NCBI GenBank assembly: GCA_049515555.1
Contig: JBEKTY010000034.1
Coordinates: forward strand, 1-52,707
Reading direction: 5' to 3'
Source of the DNA: JBEKTY01 sp049515555
Lineage (GTDB): Bacteria > Planctomycetota > Planctomycetia > Pirellulales > Thermoguttaceae
Length of the DNA stretch: 52,707 bases
Part shown: piece after piece, positions 1 to 7,590 of the stretch
Layout: each line of letters starts with the position of its first letter
Numbering within the stretch: position 1 is the stretch's first letter
Made by a program: the position numbers and the translations under genes
The notes under the pieces: generated by a model
What the model was told of the DNA's origin: nothing
The model's database searches: none
Seen by the model: only the letters and a program-made list of their open reading frames with translations

Positions 1-981
1 CGTGCGGTAGTTGGCGATGCTCAGCCGGGCACTGACGCCCGACTGCTGGTCGACGAACTTGCTCCGCCGGGCGGCCATGCTCAGCTCTTCCACGATCTCG
101 CGCATGAAATAGGGCACGACCACCGGGAACTCGCCGTCCAGCTCGACCTGCGACTCCTGCTCCATGATCTCGATGCCCAACTGCCGGTCGCGCGGATAGT
201 GCGTGTGCACCGCCGAGCCGATGCGGTCCTTGAGCTGCGGGATCACCTTGCCGCTGCGGTTGTACGTGGCCGGGTTGGCCGAGAAGAGCACCAGCAGGTC
301 CAGATCGAAGCGGACCGGATAGCCGCGGATCTGCACGTCACGCTCCTCGAGGATATTGAACAGCCCGACCTGCACCGACTCGTCCAGCTCGGGCAGCTCG
401 TTGACGGCGAAGATGCCCCGGTGCATGCGGGGGATGAGGCCGAAGTGCAGGGCCTCCTCGGCCGACATGCTCGTGCCGGCAGCCAGCTTGGCCGGGTCGA
501 TCTCGCCGATGATGTCGGCGAATTTCGTGCCGGGGGCCAGCCGCTCGGCGTAGCGCTCGGCCCGCGGCCACCAGGCGATGGGCACTTCGGCCGCGGGCCG
601 CTCGGCCAGCAGCCGCTTGCCCGCCGCCGTGATCGGCCGCAGCGGGTCCTCGTGCACCGGGCAGCCCGGCAGATCGAGGTACGGCACCGCCTCGTCCAGG
701 AACCGCACCAGCAGCCGCATCAGCCGGCTCTTGGCCTGCCCCTTCTCGCCCAGGAAGAGCATGTCGTGCCCGGCGATCAGGGCCAGGTTGATCTCGGGAA
801 TCACGGTGTCGTCGTAGCCGATAATGCCCGGAAACAGCTCCGCGCCGGCGGCGAGCATGCGCATGAAGTTGTCGAACATCTCCCGCTTGACGCTCTTCGG
901 TCGCCACGCGCTGCCGCGGAGCTCGTCGAGCGTGGCCGGCCGGCCGTGGCAGCGGGCCAGTATAGTGTGGACGGTTGCCAT
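1..981 (-). CDS. MoxR / magnesium-chelatase ChlI-like AAA+ ATPase, partial
   Basis: The gene runs off the left window edge; 327 codons are visible from an ATG at 981. A Walker A variant, GEKGQAKS, sits at residues 78-85. A Walker B-like stretch, GIFAVNELPELDE, sits near 189-201, with Asn where the first Asp of the ChlI motif is usual. A sensor-1-like FSANP follows near 233, and GYPVRFDLDLLVLFSANP resembles the ChlI/BchI core. Such stand-alone ATPases usually remodel partner proteins, often with a VWA-domain protein; no chelatase function is implied. It is upstream-proximal on the same strand as the ExbB/ExbD-like cassette but separated by small genes, so an operon link is not shown. The C-terminal lid domain lies outside the window. 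Confidence 0.85.
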   Translation of the reverse strand, partial: MATVHTILARCHGRPATLDELRGSAWRPKSVKREMFDNFMRMLAAGAELFPGIIGYDDTVIPEINLALIAGHDMLFLGEKGQAKSRLMRLLVRFLDEAVPYLDLPGCPVHEDPLRPITAAGKRLLAERPAAEVPIAWWPRAERYAERLAPGTKFADIIGEIDPAKLAAGTSMSAEEALHFGLIPRMHRGIFAVNELPELDESVQVGLFNILEERDVQIRGYPVRFDLDLLVLFSANPATYNRSGKVIPQLKDRIGSAVHTHYPRDRQLGIEIMEQESQVELDGEFPVVVPYFMREIVEELSMAARRSKFVDQQSGVSARLSIANYRT

Positions 982-1067
982 GAAAGTCGTCACCCCCAGA
1001 ATCGCCCCCGGCATCGCCGTGAGACTGCAACGCCGGCTCTCTTCCTCATTCTTTCGCTAAGATCGCA

Positions 1068-1508
1068 CTACCTACCGTCAGGGCCGGAGCCCAGTCTGCC
1101 GACCGACCTGAACTGACGGGTGCCACGGTTGGCTTGCCCAACCGTGTTTTCGGCACTGCTGGACAAGCCAGCAGTGGCACCCAACGTTTCAAGCGAGGAC
1201 GGTCGGGGCACTAGCGTGATCGTGCAACCGAAATTGTAAAACGTGTTCCCATTGGGCGGCAGAATGATCGGGCCGCCGGGAGCTTGGATCTGGCCGTTGA
1301 ACTGGGAGACGTAGACGGGCGTCTGGAAGCTGTCCTCCAGTTGGCCGCTCAGGTGGTAGCCGTCGGCGCCGCTGCTAGTGGCAGGCCACTTGTTCTGTTG
1401 ATCCTCGAAGATAACGCCGACGATGACGGCCTTCGCCGGCCCGGCAGCACACAACAGCACCAAGACGACACCCAAAACAATCGCGGTGGTTCTAGTAACA
1501 GCAGACAT
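1068..1508 (-). CDS. small secreted protein of unknown function
   Basis: A 146-residue product is preceded by a very good ribosome binding site (aaggagg, 6 nt before the ATG at 1508). A classic signal peptide ends in AGPAKA near residue 27. The mature part (VIVGVIFEDQQNKWPA...) is not a family I recognise. From about residue 110 onward the frame runs through the two-hairpin repeat at 1118-1182, giving a low-complexity tail that ends 15 residues beyond it. The natural protein may have ended near residue 107, with the tail created when the repeat arrived. No function can be assigned. Confidence 0.6.
   Translation of the reverse strand: MSAVTRTTAIVLGVVLVLLCAAGPAKAVIVGVIFEDQQNKWPATSSGADGYHLSGQLEDSFQTPVYVSQFNGQIQAPGGPIILPPNGNTFYNFGCTITLVPRPSSLETLGATAGLSSSAENTVGQANRGTRQFRSVGRLGSGPDGR
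1118..1182. repeat. nested palindrome with two internal hairpins
   Basis: Outer arms gggtgccac (1118-1126) and gtggcaccc (1174-1182) enclose two perfect hairpins: cggttgg/ccaaccg with a 5-nt loop, and cactgctgg/ccagcagtg with a 5-nt loop. The whole unit can fold as a three-way junction on either strand. It overlaps the 3' end of the small secreted gene. The architecture matches the 85-bp elements at 14771 and 16096, although the sequences differ. Confidence 0.75.
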
Positions 1509-1653
1509 GCGCTTCCTCCTTAGAAAGCGACCGGAGAGACGGTTTCAAGCCGCCCTCGCGACCGGGCGGGTTCTCATCGCGGCGCGTCGCCGCCTCGCAC
1601 TTGAAATGCAGCGGCCACCGTTTACGATGAGACATTCTTGGTAAAGAAGAACG

Positions 1654-2010
1654 TTAGCTAGTTCGTTGCTGCATCTCGACGGCAAACTCCCACGGGTCGC
1701 GCTCCGACTGACGAGCGAAACGGTAAGCCTCGGCCCGATGCTCCAACGCGACGGCAACCCCTACGCACCCAACCGGGGCGGGCCTGCGAAAACGGCCGCC
1801 TTTCGCGGCGACGCCCTCGTCCACGACCGATCGAAGGATTACCAAAGGTTGCACGTTTTGACCCCTATGCGGAAACAAACCGCCGGCCAACCGATCGGCC
1901 AGCAGGAATCGGCGTAGCCGTTCAACCCCCAACATACGCTGGAGAATCGAGAGATCTTCCGGTCTTGGGCCCGAACGCCGCACACACCGGGGGGTACCAA
2001 CGGTGGTCAT
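1654..2010 (-). CDS. hypothetical protein, 118 residues
   Basis: Composition looks protein-like rather than like an antisense shadow: an acidic/hydrophobic start (EDLSILQRMLGVERLRRFLL), then an Arg-rich middle, then EAYRFARQSERDPWEFAVEM, which reads as an amphipathic helix with a WEFAVE motif. No long gene overlaps it on the other strand. The ATG at 2010 has no clear ribosome binding site. I do not recognise the family. It could be a complete small gene or a remnant. Confidence 0.4.
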   Translation of the reverse strand: MTTVGTPRCVRRSGPRPEDLSILQRMLGVERLRRFLLADRLAGGLFPHRGQNVQPLVILRSVVDEGVAAKGGRFRRPAPVGCVGVAVALEHRAEAYRFARQSERDPWEFAVEMQQRTS

Positions 2011-2131
2011 TCTACCACAAGCGTAAGAGCTCCGAGAGCATTTGACAAATAAATCTCAGCGTATTTGCCTCCCTGCCGTGGGGGGATTGTGCCAAGAAGC
2101 TTGGAAAGGAGGCCCACGAACATAAAGCGGC

Positions 2132-3148
2132 TCATTCCGCCGTGGACTTGCTGCCGCTGGGCGAGGCGCTGATCGGGGCGCCCTCGGGCAGGGGCCGGGC
2201 CGCCACCGGAAATCCCAGCCGGTATAGCTCCTGCTTCACCCGGCGAAAGGCCGCAAAACTGTCCGGATAGACCCACACCGTCACGGTCGCGTCGCGGAGC
2301 CGCCGCTGCGAGAGAATCAGGTGGAACTGCGAGCCCTCGGCCAGCGCTTCAGGCAGCGTTTCGCCCAGCCGCTCGTCGAGCGGGGTGAGGGTAAACAGCT
2401 TCAGCCGGATGCCGGTCCCGTGCCGGCCGGTCTGCCGCGTCTCTTCCGGCGTATACTCGTGCATTTGGATCGTATAGTTGCCGCGAAAGCCGTCTTGCGG
2501 GCCGACGGCGTCGGTCATTTCCGGGTGCCGGTCGTCCAGCCGGCCCAATTTTCGCTTTGCATCGGCGACGGCTTCCTCGACCAGCTCCTGGAGCGGCACC
2601 AGCGCGATCCGTCCGCCGCGGAGCTGGAAATGGACCTCGCGGCCCTCGACGGTCCGGCCCAAGGGGGTGGGATAGCACTCGATCCGCTCGGTCGCGGCCG
2701 GGGCACTGGCCACCGCCGCCCGTTGCTGCTCGAGTTGGGCCAGCGTGGCTCGGGCCGCGGCCAGTTTTTCGGCCGTGTCGAGGTCTTGCGGCGCGGGTCG
2801 CTCCCGCTCGCGCCGCACAGCCTCGACGTGCTGCTCCAGCCCGCGCACCGCCCCGGCCAGCCGATCCTGCTCCCGCGACCGTGCGGCCGTCTGGCCCTCG
2901 ACCTCTCGGATCTCGGCCTGGATGCTGAGCACGTCGTCGCGGAGCGACTGCTCGCGGGTCAGGTCGCGGGCCAGCGCGGCGCCGGTCTCCATCGCCTCGG
3001 CGCTGGGCGGGGCCTCGATCGGCGTGTTCTTGATCTTCAGCCCCGTCACCATGACCATGATGATCAGCACGCTGACCACGCTGGCCACGATGTCCAAGAA
3101 GGAATCGGCGTTGACGGCTTCGTTTTCTTCGGCTGCGACGCGGGCCAT
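2132..3148 (-). CDS. ExbD/TolR-like membrane-anchored protein
   Basis: Product of 338 residues. A short cytoplasmic N-terminus (MARVAAEENEAVNADSFLDI) precedes one membrane segment (VASVVSVLIIMVMVTGL, about 21-37). This is the ExbD/TolR pattern, with an Asp (D19) just before the segment where TolR/ExbD carry their essential acidic residue. A long coiled coil follows (about 55-150), then a periplasmic C-terminal domain. It is the last gene of a minus-strand set: the MotA/TolQ/ExbB-like gene at 5756 and the larger ExbD-like gene at 3395 precede it. The likely role is the stator or force-transducing partner of a proton-driven envelope motor. It is much longer than classical ExbD (about 140 residues), as in planctomycete versions. 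The substrate is unknown. Confidence 0.75.
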   Translation of the reverse strand: MARVAAEENEAVNADSFLDIVASVVSVLIIMVMVTGLKIKNTPIEAPPSAEAMETGAALARDLTREQSLRDDVLSIQAEIREVEGQTAARSREQDRLAGAVRGLEQHVEAVRRERERPAPQDLDTAEKLAAARATLAQLEQQRAAVASAPAATERIECYPTPLGRTVEGREVHFQLRGGRIALVPLQELVEEAVADAKRKLGRLDDRHPEMTDAVGPQDGFRGNYTIQMHEYTPEETRQTGRHGTGIRLKLFTLTPLDERLGETLPEALAEGSQFHLILSQRRLRDATVTVWVYPDSFAAFRRVKQELYRLGFPVAARPLPEGAPISASPSGSKSTAE

Positions 3149-3153
3149 TGGAA

Positions 3154-3390
3154 GGGGATTTGGGGATTTAGGGATTTGGGGATTTAGGGATTTGGGGATT
3201 TAGGGATTTGGGGATTTAGGGATTTGGGGATTTAGGGATTTGGGGATTTGGGGATTTGGGGATTTAGGGATTTAGGTCGGAACTTTGTGTGCTCTTTGCG
3301 CGTGCAGCTCCGAAATGTGCTTTCTGCCCCTGGTCGGGCGGCACGACTTTCCAACCCCTAAATCCCCAAATCCCTAAATCCCCAAGTCCC
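3154..3390. repeat. tandem octamer array (GGGGATTT/AGGGATTT) followed by its inverted copy
   Basis: On the plus strand 3154-3276 is an uninterrupted run of about 15 octamers alternating GGGGATTT and AGGGATTT. After about 78 bp of ordinary sequence, 3355-3390 carries the complementary C-rich form. Both arrays lie in the gap between two minus-strand genes of the ExbB/ExbD-like set, so their transcript could form a long hairpin. The G-tracts could also form G-quadruplexes. The same unit recurs at 5489, 5701 and 13086. Confidence 0.9.
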
Positions 3391-3394
3391 TCGC

Positions 3395-5482
3395 TCAGGT
3401 CTTCCTTTCGATCGTAAGTCCGCTGCCGCGCAGCAAGCGGTCGAGGTCTTCCAGCCGCCGCTGCCCGCCGGGCGCTACGTAAACGTTGAGGATCGGATGC
3501 CAGTACATGCCTTTGCCGGCGATTCCCCAGGTATCCATGTGCTCCCAGACGGCCGCGACGAACTTGTCGATCGCCTGCGCCGTGCTGCCGGGCAGCGAAA
3601 TGGCCTTCGGATTGCCGTAGCCCGGCTCGGGTACAAGCACTAGGCGATCCGGATAGCAGTCGACGCGGATAGGGCGAGTCAAGGGGGTCGATCCATGGCC
3701 CGCGTTGCGCAAGGCCCAGTCGGGGTCGCGACTCTCGGCCAGGTTCCGCTTGCTCTTGCGCGAATTCTTATCGTCCGAATCGTCGTTGCGCTTGGGTGGC
3801 GGGGCGTACTCGTCGCTGGCGTGCCATTCGCCGGGCCGCAGCAGCGTGCCTGGCTGCGCTGTCTGCGACGGATCGGCCGACTGCCCCGTCCGCGCCGGAT
3901 CGGCCGGCGGGGGCTGGCCGTCGGCGGGCCGGCCGGCGACATATCCGTCGGGCCGTATGGCAGCGGGCTGCCCGGAAAGCCCTCCTCCCGCGCTTGCGCC
4001 CGAAGCGAAAGCGGGGCCTGATTGCGAAGTGCCCGAGAGGCCACCCGACGTTCCTCCGCCGGATCCGCTGGCCGTGCCGCCTACGCCGAAGCCGCCGAGC
4101 CCGCCCCCTGGGCTGTTGCCGCCGGGTCCGCCGGCTGTGCCGCTCATACCAAACCCGCCGAGCCCGCCCCCTGGACTGTTGCCGCCGGGTCCGCCGGCCA
4201 TGCCGCCGAGGCCGTAGCCGCCCGGTCCGCCGCCCGTACCGCTTATGCCGAACCCGCCGAGCCTGCCCCCTGGACTGCTGCCGCCGGGTCCGCCGGCCAT
4301 GCCGCCGAGGCCGTAGCCGCCGGGTCCGCCGGCCGGACTGGACACACCGCCAGGCAGCCCACTACCGTAGCCGCCGGCGCCGGAGCCGCCCGGGTTGGCC
4401 GTCGCCTGGTCAGTGCCATATCGCTCGGCCGGTCTGGAAGCGTAGAATCCCGTGCCCGAATCTTCGCCGTCGCCGGGGGCATCGTCGGGGCCGCTTCCGC
4501 CGCGCGGTCCGACGCGATACTGGCCTGCCGCGGGCCGTTTGCCGTACTGGCTGGGGGCGGCGGCGATCAGGCGCTGCTGCTCGATGCGGGCGGCGGCGAT
4601 GGCCTGGGTAACGAACCGGGTCAGGCCGGCGTCGGGCGGCTGAAAATCGAGCTTCCAGTCGTCTTCGATCAGTTCGTAGCCGAACTCCGAGTCCCACGAT
4701 TTCAAGGCGCCGCGGGCCACGGCGTAGGCGGCGATCCCGCTGGGCCGGACCAATAGCAGGGGATAGGACTCGCCGGCGAGTTTCGGATCGCTCTCGCCGT
4801 GGCGGGCCAGGTACCCTCGGGCGGCCTGCAGCGCGGCGACCAGCGGGTTTCCCGGCCCCATCGGCCCGTCGAAATCGGCCTCCGTAAAGGCGATGTTCTC
4901 CGGCTGCAGCACGACCGCGTCGCTGCGGCATTCGAGGTACAGCGGATGGCGGTGGGTCTGGTTCGGTCCTTCGTAGGGCACGACGGCGTAGGAGTGGGGC
5001 CGGCACTGGGCGGCCTGCTGGGCCTCGGTCAGCCGGCCGCGGGCCCGGGTCAGCTCGAGATCGGCTTGCCGCAGTTCTTCCTGCGCGGCCTGGCCGCGGT
5101 GGCGGTCGGCCCCCGCTGCCTCAAGACCCTGGGAGGCGGCCTGGAGTTCGGTCAACTGGCCGCGAAGCCGCCGGCCGTGGTCCGCGACGTGCCCAAGGGC
5201 CGATCGGGCATCGGCCAGTTGCCGGCGGGTGTGGGCCGCTGCCTGCTCGAGCTCGTCGATCCGCCGCCGGACCGTCTCCCGTTGCGACTTCAGGCCGAGT
5301 TGCTTTTCCGCGTTCTTGGCCGCGTGGATGCGAACGGCCTGGAGCCGGGCCTGACGGGTGACGGTTAGCAGCAGCAGGACCAGCGCTCCCATCGTGCAGA
5401 TGAGCACGGCGAGAAAGGGGAAGAGCGACAGGCGTGGCGCCGCCCGCCGCCCGCGCCGCTTCTGGCTGAACCACGGTTTCAT
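3395..5482 (-). CDS. large ExbD-like membrane protein with Gly-rich region
   Basis: Product of 695 residues starting MKPWFSQKRRGRR. One membrane segment (LSLFPFLAVLICTMGALVLLLLTV, about 18-41) is followed by a coiled coil (about 45-150) and a globular domain (YAVVPYEGPNQTHRHPLYLECR...). A Gly/Pro-rich region at about 365-510 repeats a roughly 20-residue unit of the form GGPGGxSPGGGLGGFGxSGT. A second globular domain, IRVDCYPDRLVLVPEPGYG..., ends the protein. The frame is open up to an ATG at 5551, but that extension only translates the octamer repeat array (LNPQIPKFLNPQIPK), so I start at 5482. The gene lies between the ExbB-like and shorter ExbD-like genes and probably shares their complex. 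Confidence 0.7.
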   Translation of the reverse strand: MKPWFSQKRRGRRAAPRLSLFPFLAVLICTMGALVLLLLTVTRQARLQAVRIHAAKNAEKQLGLKSQRETVRRRIDELEQAAAHTRRQLADARSALGHVADHGRRLRGQLTELQAASQGLEAAGADRHRGQAAQEELRQADLELTRARGRLTEAQQAAQCRPHSYAVVPYEGPNQTHRHPLYLECRSDAVVLQPENIAFTEADFDGPMGPGNPLVAALQAARGYLARHGESDPKLAGESYPLLLVRPSGIAAYAVARGALKSWDSEFGYELIEDDWKLDFQPPDAGLTRFVTQAIAAARIEQQRLIAAAPSQYGKRPAAGQYRVGPRGGSGPDDAPGDGEDSGTGFYASRPAERYGTDQATANPGGSGAGGYGSGLPGGVSSPAGGPGGYGLGGMAGGPGGSSPGGRLGGFGISGTGGGPGGYGLGGMAGGPGGNSPGGGLGGFGMSGTAGGPGGNSPGGGLGGFGVGGTASGSGGGTSGGLSGTSQSGPAFASGASAGGGLSGQPAAIRPDGYVAGRPADGQPPPADPARTGQSADPSQTAQPGTLLRPGEWHASDEYAPPPKRNDDSDDKNSRKSKRNLAESRDPDWALRNAGHGSTPLTRPIRVDCYPDRLVLVPEPGYGNPKAISLPGSTAQAIDKFVAAVWEHMDTWGIAGKGMYWHPILNVYVAPGGQRRLEDLDRLLRGSGLTIERKT

Positions 5483-5488
5483 CTTCTT

Positions 5489-5753
5489 AGGGATTTGGGG
5501 ATTTAGGAATTTGGGGATTTGGGGATTTAGGGATGCATGCGAAGCGCGCACAAGTTTCGGCCCGAGACTCTAATCCGTCTCGGTTGGGTGGCACGCCCTG
5601 AGCGCAGCGAAGGGCGTGATTTTCGCGCCCTGCCACGCCCTTCGCTGCGCTCAGGGACGTGCCACACTTGGTGCAATTTGAACAGGTTATTGTCTTACAA
5701 CCCCCAAATCCCCAAATCCCCAAATCCCTAAATCCCTAAATCCCCAAATCCCT
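5489..5753. repeat. octamer arrays (5489-5534 and 5701-5753, inverted) flanking a palindrome
   Basis: 5489-5534 carries G-rich octamers of the GGGGATTT family on the plus strand. 5701-5753 carries the C-rich complement. Together they bracket the gap between the ExbB-like and large ExbD-like genes. Between them lies a separate inverted repeat (5588-5665). This is the same array / inverted-array layout as in the next gap at 3154-3390. Confidence 0.85.
5588..5665. repeat. 31-bp inverted repeat
   Basis: Left arm 5588-5618 and right arm 5634-5665 are reverse complements except for one extra base on the right, separated by about 15 nt. Each arm contains the core cttcgctgcgctcaggg or its complement, and each can also fold on itself. 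The same core recurs as a single palindrome at 22799-22840. Confidence 0.8.
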
Positions 5754-5755
5754 CT

Positions 5756-7063
5756 TTATGCCGCCTTGGCGGCCCGGCGAGTCGAATCGAGCTGGATCGC
5801 GGGGGGCGGGGGTATTGATTCGGCCAGCCGGGCGTTCAGCAGATTGATGGTTGCCGCCAGCCCCAGCACGGTCTGTTCAAAGTGCTTTGTGCCGGCCAGT
5901 GTCGCCAGGTTGCGGTTGAGGGCGTCTTCCAGCCGGCTGATCTCGCCGCTGGCCTCGACGGCGCGACGAAGCACGTCGGCCTGCTGAGTCAGGCCGTGCT
6001 GCAAAGCGGCCAGGGCCTGGGCGTAGTGCGTCTGGCTTTGGGCCAGCTTGTCCCACTGGCGGCGGTTCTGCTCGGCGGCGGCTTGCTCGGCGGCGGCCAG
6101 GTGTAGGGCGTGGGTCTTGAGTCCTTCGGTTAAGGCGGCCGTCAGGGCCTTGGTCAACTGCCCGCCGGCCGACTCGGCCAGCCGGCTCCAGCGGGCGGCG
6201 GCCGCATCCATCGACGCCTGCCACAACTCCGCCTGACGCCCGATCAGCCGATCGCTGGCCGCGACCATGGCCTCGGCCATGCGGCGGACGGCCAGGAGTT
6301 GGCCGTCGGGCCCGGCCGGGGTCTGCGGGAACCGTCCGTACAGGTCGGCCTCGATCCGCCGGTCCACCTCCTCCAACAGCCCATTCTCCGCCCGGTCGGC
6401 GTAAAAGTGCGCGAACATCAACAGCATCGACAGCGACAGGGCCACGGCCGTCGTGTCGAACTTCAGGCCCAGGCCCGTAATCACCTTCAGCATCGATTCG
6501 TCCGGGTTCTTCGGGTCGATGCTGTTCAGGGCCAGCGTAATGCCGATGACCGTGCCGAGAAAGCCGAGGATGGGAATCGCCCACACGATGACGCGGAAGA
6601 GGGCGTAGCGGCCGTGGGCCCGCGTCTGATCGGCATCGGCCAGGTACTTCAGCTCGTCGCCCAGCCCTTCGGCCGAGCCGCGCCGCCGAACATAATCCAC
6701 CGCCAAGAGCAGCCGGCTGGCGTAATAGTCCGCCTGCCGCACGGCCGGCAGACTTGCCAACTGCCCGGCCAGTGTGCGGCATTGGTCGTCGATCGGCGCC
6801 GCTGCCGCGGGCCCCAAAGACCAGCGCGCCAACGTGGCCCGCTGAGCGATTACGTCCACCACTCGCAACATCAGGGCCGCCAGCCCGATCGCAAACAGCA
6901 GGGCCTCGGCGTATTCCACAGGGTGATGGGTGAAATAGCGGTTCAAGAGGGGCGTGTCCAATGGTCCGCCATGAATCAACCCATAGAACACCGCGGTACC
7001 CAAGAGCCCCCAGACAATGGGCGACCGAGCAGTCGCGCCGGCGAGCCGGTTCAAGGCATCCAT
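5756..7063 (-). CDS. MotA/TolQ/ExbB-type proton channel protein
   Basis: Product of 435 residues. Membrane segments are visible near 13-30, 50-68, 150-172 (FRVIVWAIPILGFLGTVIGITLAL) and 193-212 (FDTTAVALSLSMLLMFAHFY). The stretch GFLGTVIGIT followed by FDTTAVALSLS is the conserved TolQ/ExbB/MotA channel core. A long helical C-terminal tail (about 220-420) is predicted to be cytoplasmic coiled coil. It is the first gene of a set followed on the same strand by two ExbD-like genes, matching the channel-plus-stator pairing of Ton/Tol/Mot systems. The energised partner is not in the window. Confidence 0.88.
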   Translation of the reverse strand: MDALNRLAGATARSPIVWGLLGTAVFYGLIHGGPLDTPLLNRYFTHHPVEYAEALLFAIGLAALMLRVVDVIAQRATLARWSLGPAAAAPIDDQCRTLAGQLASLPAVRQADYYASRLLLAVDYVRRRGSAEGLGDELKYLADADQTRAHGRYALFRVIVWAIPILGFLGTVIGITLALNSIDPKNPDESMLKVITGLGLKFDTTAVALSLSMLLMFAHFYADRAENGLLEEVDRRIEADLYGRFPQTPAGPDGQLLAVRRMAEAMVAASDRLIGRQAELWQASMDAAAARWSRLAESAGGQLTKALTAALTEGLKTHALHLAAAEQAAAEQNRRQWDKLAQSQTHYAQALAALQHGLTQQADVLRRAVEASGEISRLEDALNRNLATLAGTKHFEQTVLGLAATINLLNARLAESIPPPPAIQLDSTRRAAKAA

Positions 7064-7183
7064 ACTACGGTCCCTATGAAAATGAGAAGAATGAGAAGGA
7101 TGGACAAGATAATTGGCCGGATGATCGGGTCCCCGGGCTCACCTCACCATCGGCGCACGGGGTGCATTTGTTTACAAGAAACG

Positions 7184-7236
7184 CCGAACCAGGGGAAGGG
7201 AGAATTGCCAAAGTCCCGGTTCGCAGATGGCCGAAC
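7184..7236 (+). ncRNA. candidate structured leader/ncRNA with mutually exclusive hairpins
   Basis: cgaacc (7185-7190) pairs with ggttcg (7218-7223). The same ggttcg can instead pair with cgaac (7232-7236), so two alternative hairpins compete. A further stem, cttccc/gggaag, follows near 7271-7288, and a strong terminator ends the region at 7339. No protein-coding gene explains this stretch on the plus strand. It may be a small RNA or an attenuating leader for the gene at 7591. I could not match it to 6S, tmRNA, RNase P, SRP or a riboswitch class I know. Confidence 0.35.
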
Positions 7237-7285
7237 AGTTGGGTATGTCCTGTTACCTCACCCGGGATAACTTCCCAAGGGGGGG

Positions 7286-7339
7286 AAGCAGTCCGGATAA
7301 TCAGCCCCTACGGGTGGTACGGACTGCTTTTTTGTTTTT
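7286..7339 (+). terminator. intrinsic terminator
   Basis: A perfect 10-bp stem, aagcagtccg (7286-7295) with cggactgctt (7320-7329), closes a 24-nt loop and is followed by a run of six T, a G and five T. There is no plus-strand gene upstream within 6 kb, so it must end a non-coding or regulatory transcript. Confidence 0.8.
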
Positions 7340-7590
7340 CTGCGGGCCCACGCGGCACAGCCAGCGTATCTTGCCCCAACGTTCATGGCGGGCCCATCAT
7401 CAGTGGGCCCCGAAGAAGGCCAAAAACTTGCGGTCTGCGTAGATTTCGTGGATAATAACTTGTGTAGGGTGGATCGGCACAATGGGGCGAATCCACCGGC
7501 GGGCCACCTGCCGCGGCGTATGGCCCGCGACCCGTGGGGAGCATCGCTGCCGCTGCCACGGGAGTGTCTCATCTAGCGGAGCGGCCGTCG
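7340..7590. other. non-coding leader region of the PEP-CTERM gene
   Basis: No supported gene. One short perfect hairpin, gggccca/tgggccc (7390-7410), is visible. No convincing promoter could be placed. Confidence 0.4.

Noticed and set aside
5483..5551. N-terminal extension of the large ExbD-like protein
   Set aside because: It translates only the octamer repeat (NPQIPK units). The start at 5482 precedes a normal cytoplasmic N-terminus and membrane helix.
7184..7339. Identification as 6S RNA, SRP RNA, tmRNA or RNase P RNA
   Set aside because: None of the conserved cores I know for these RNAs is present, so it is left as an unnamed candidate.
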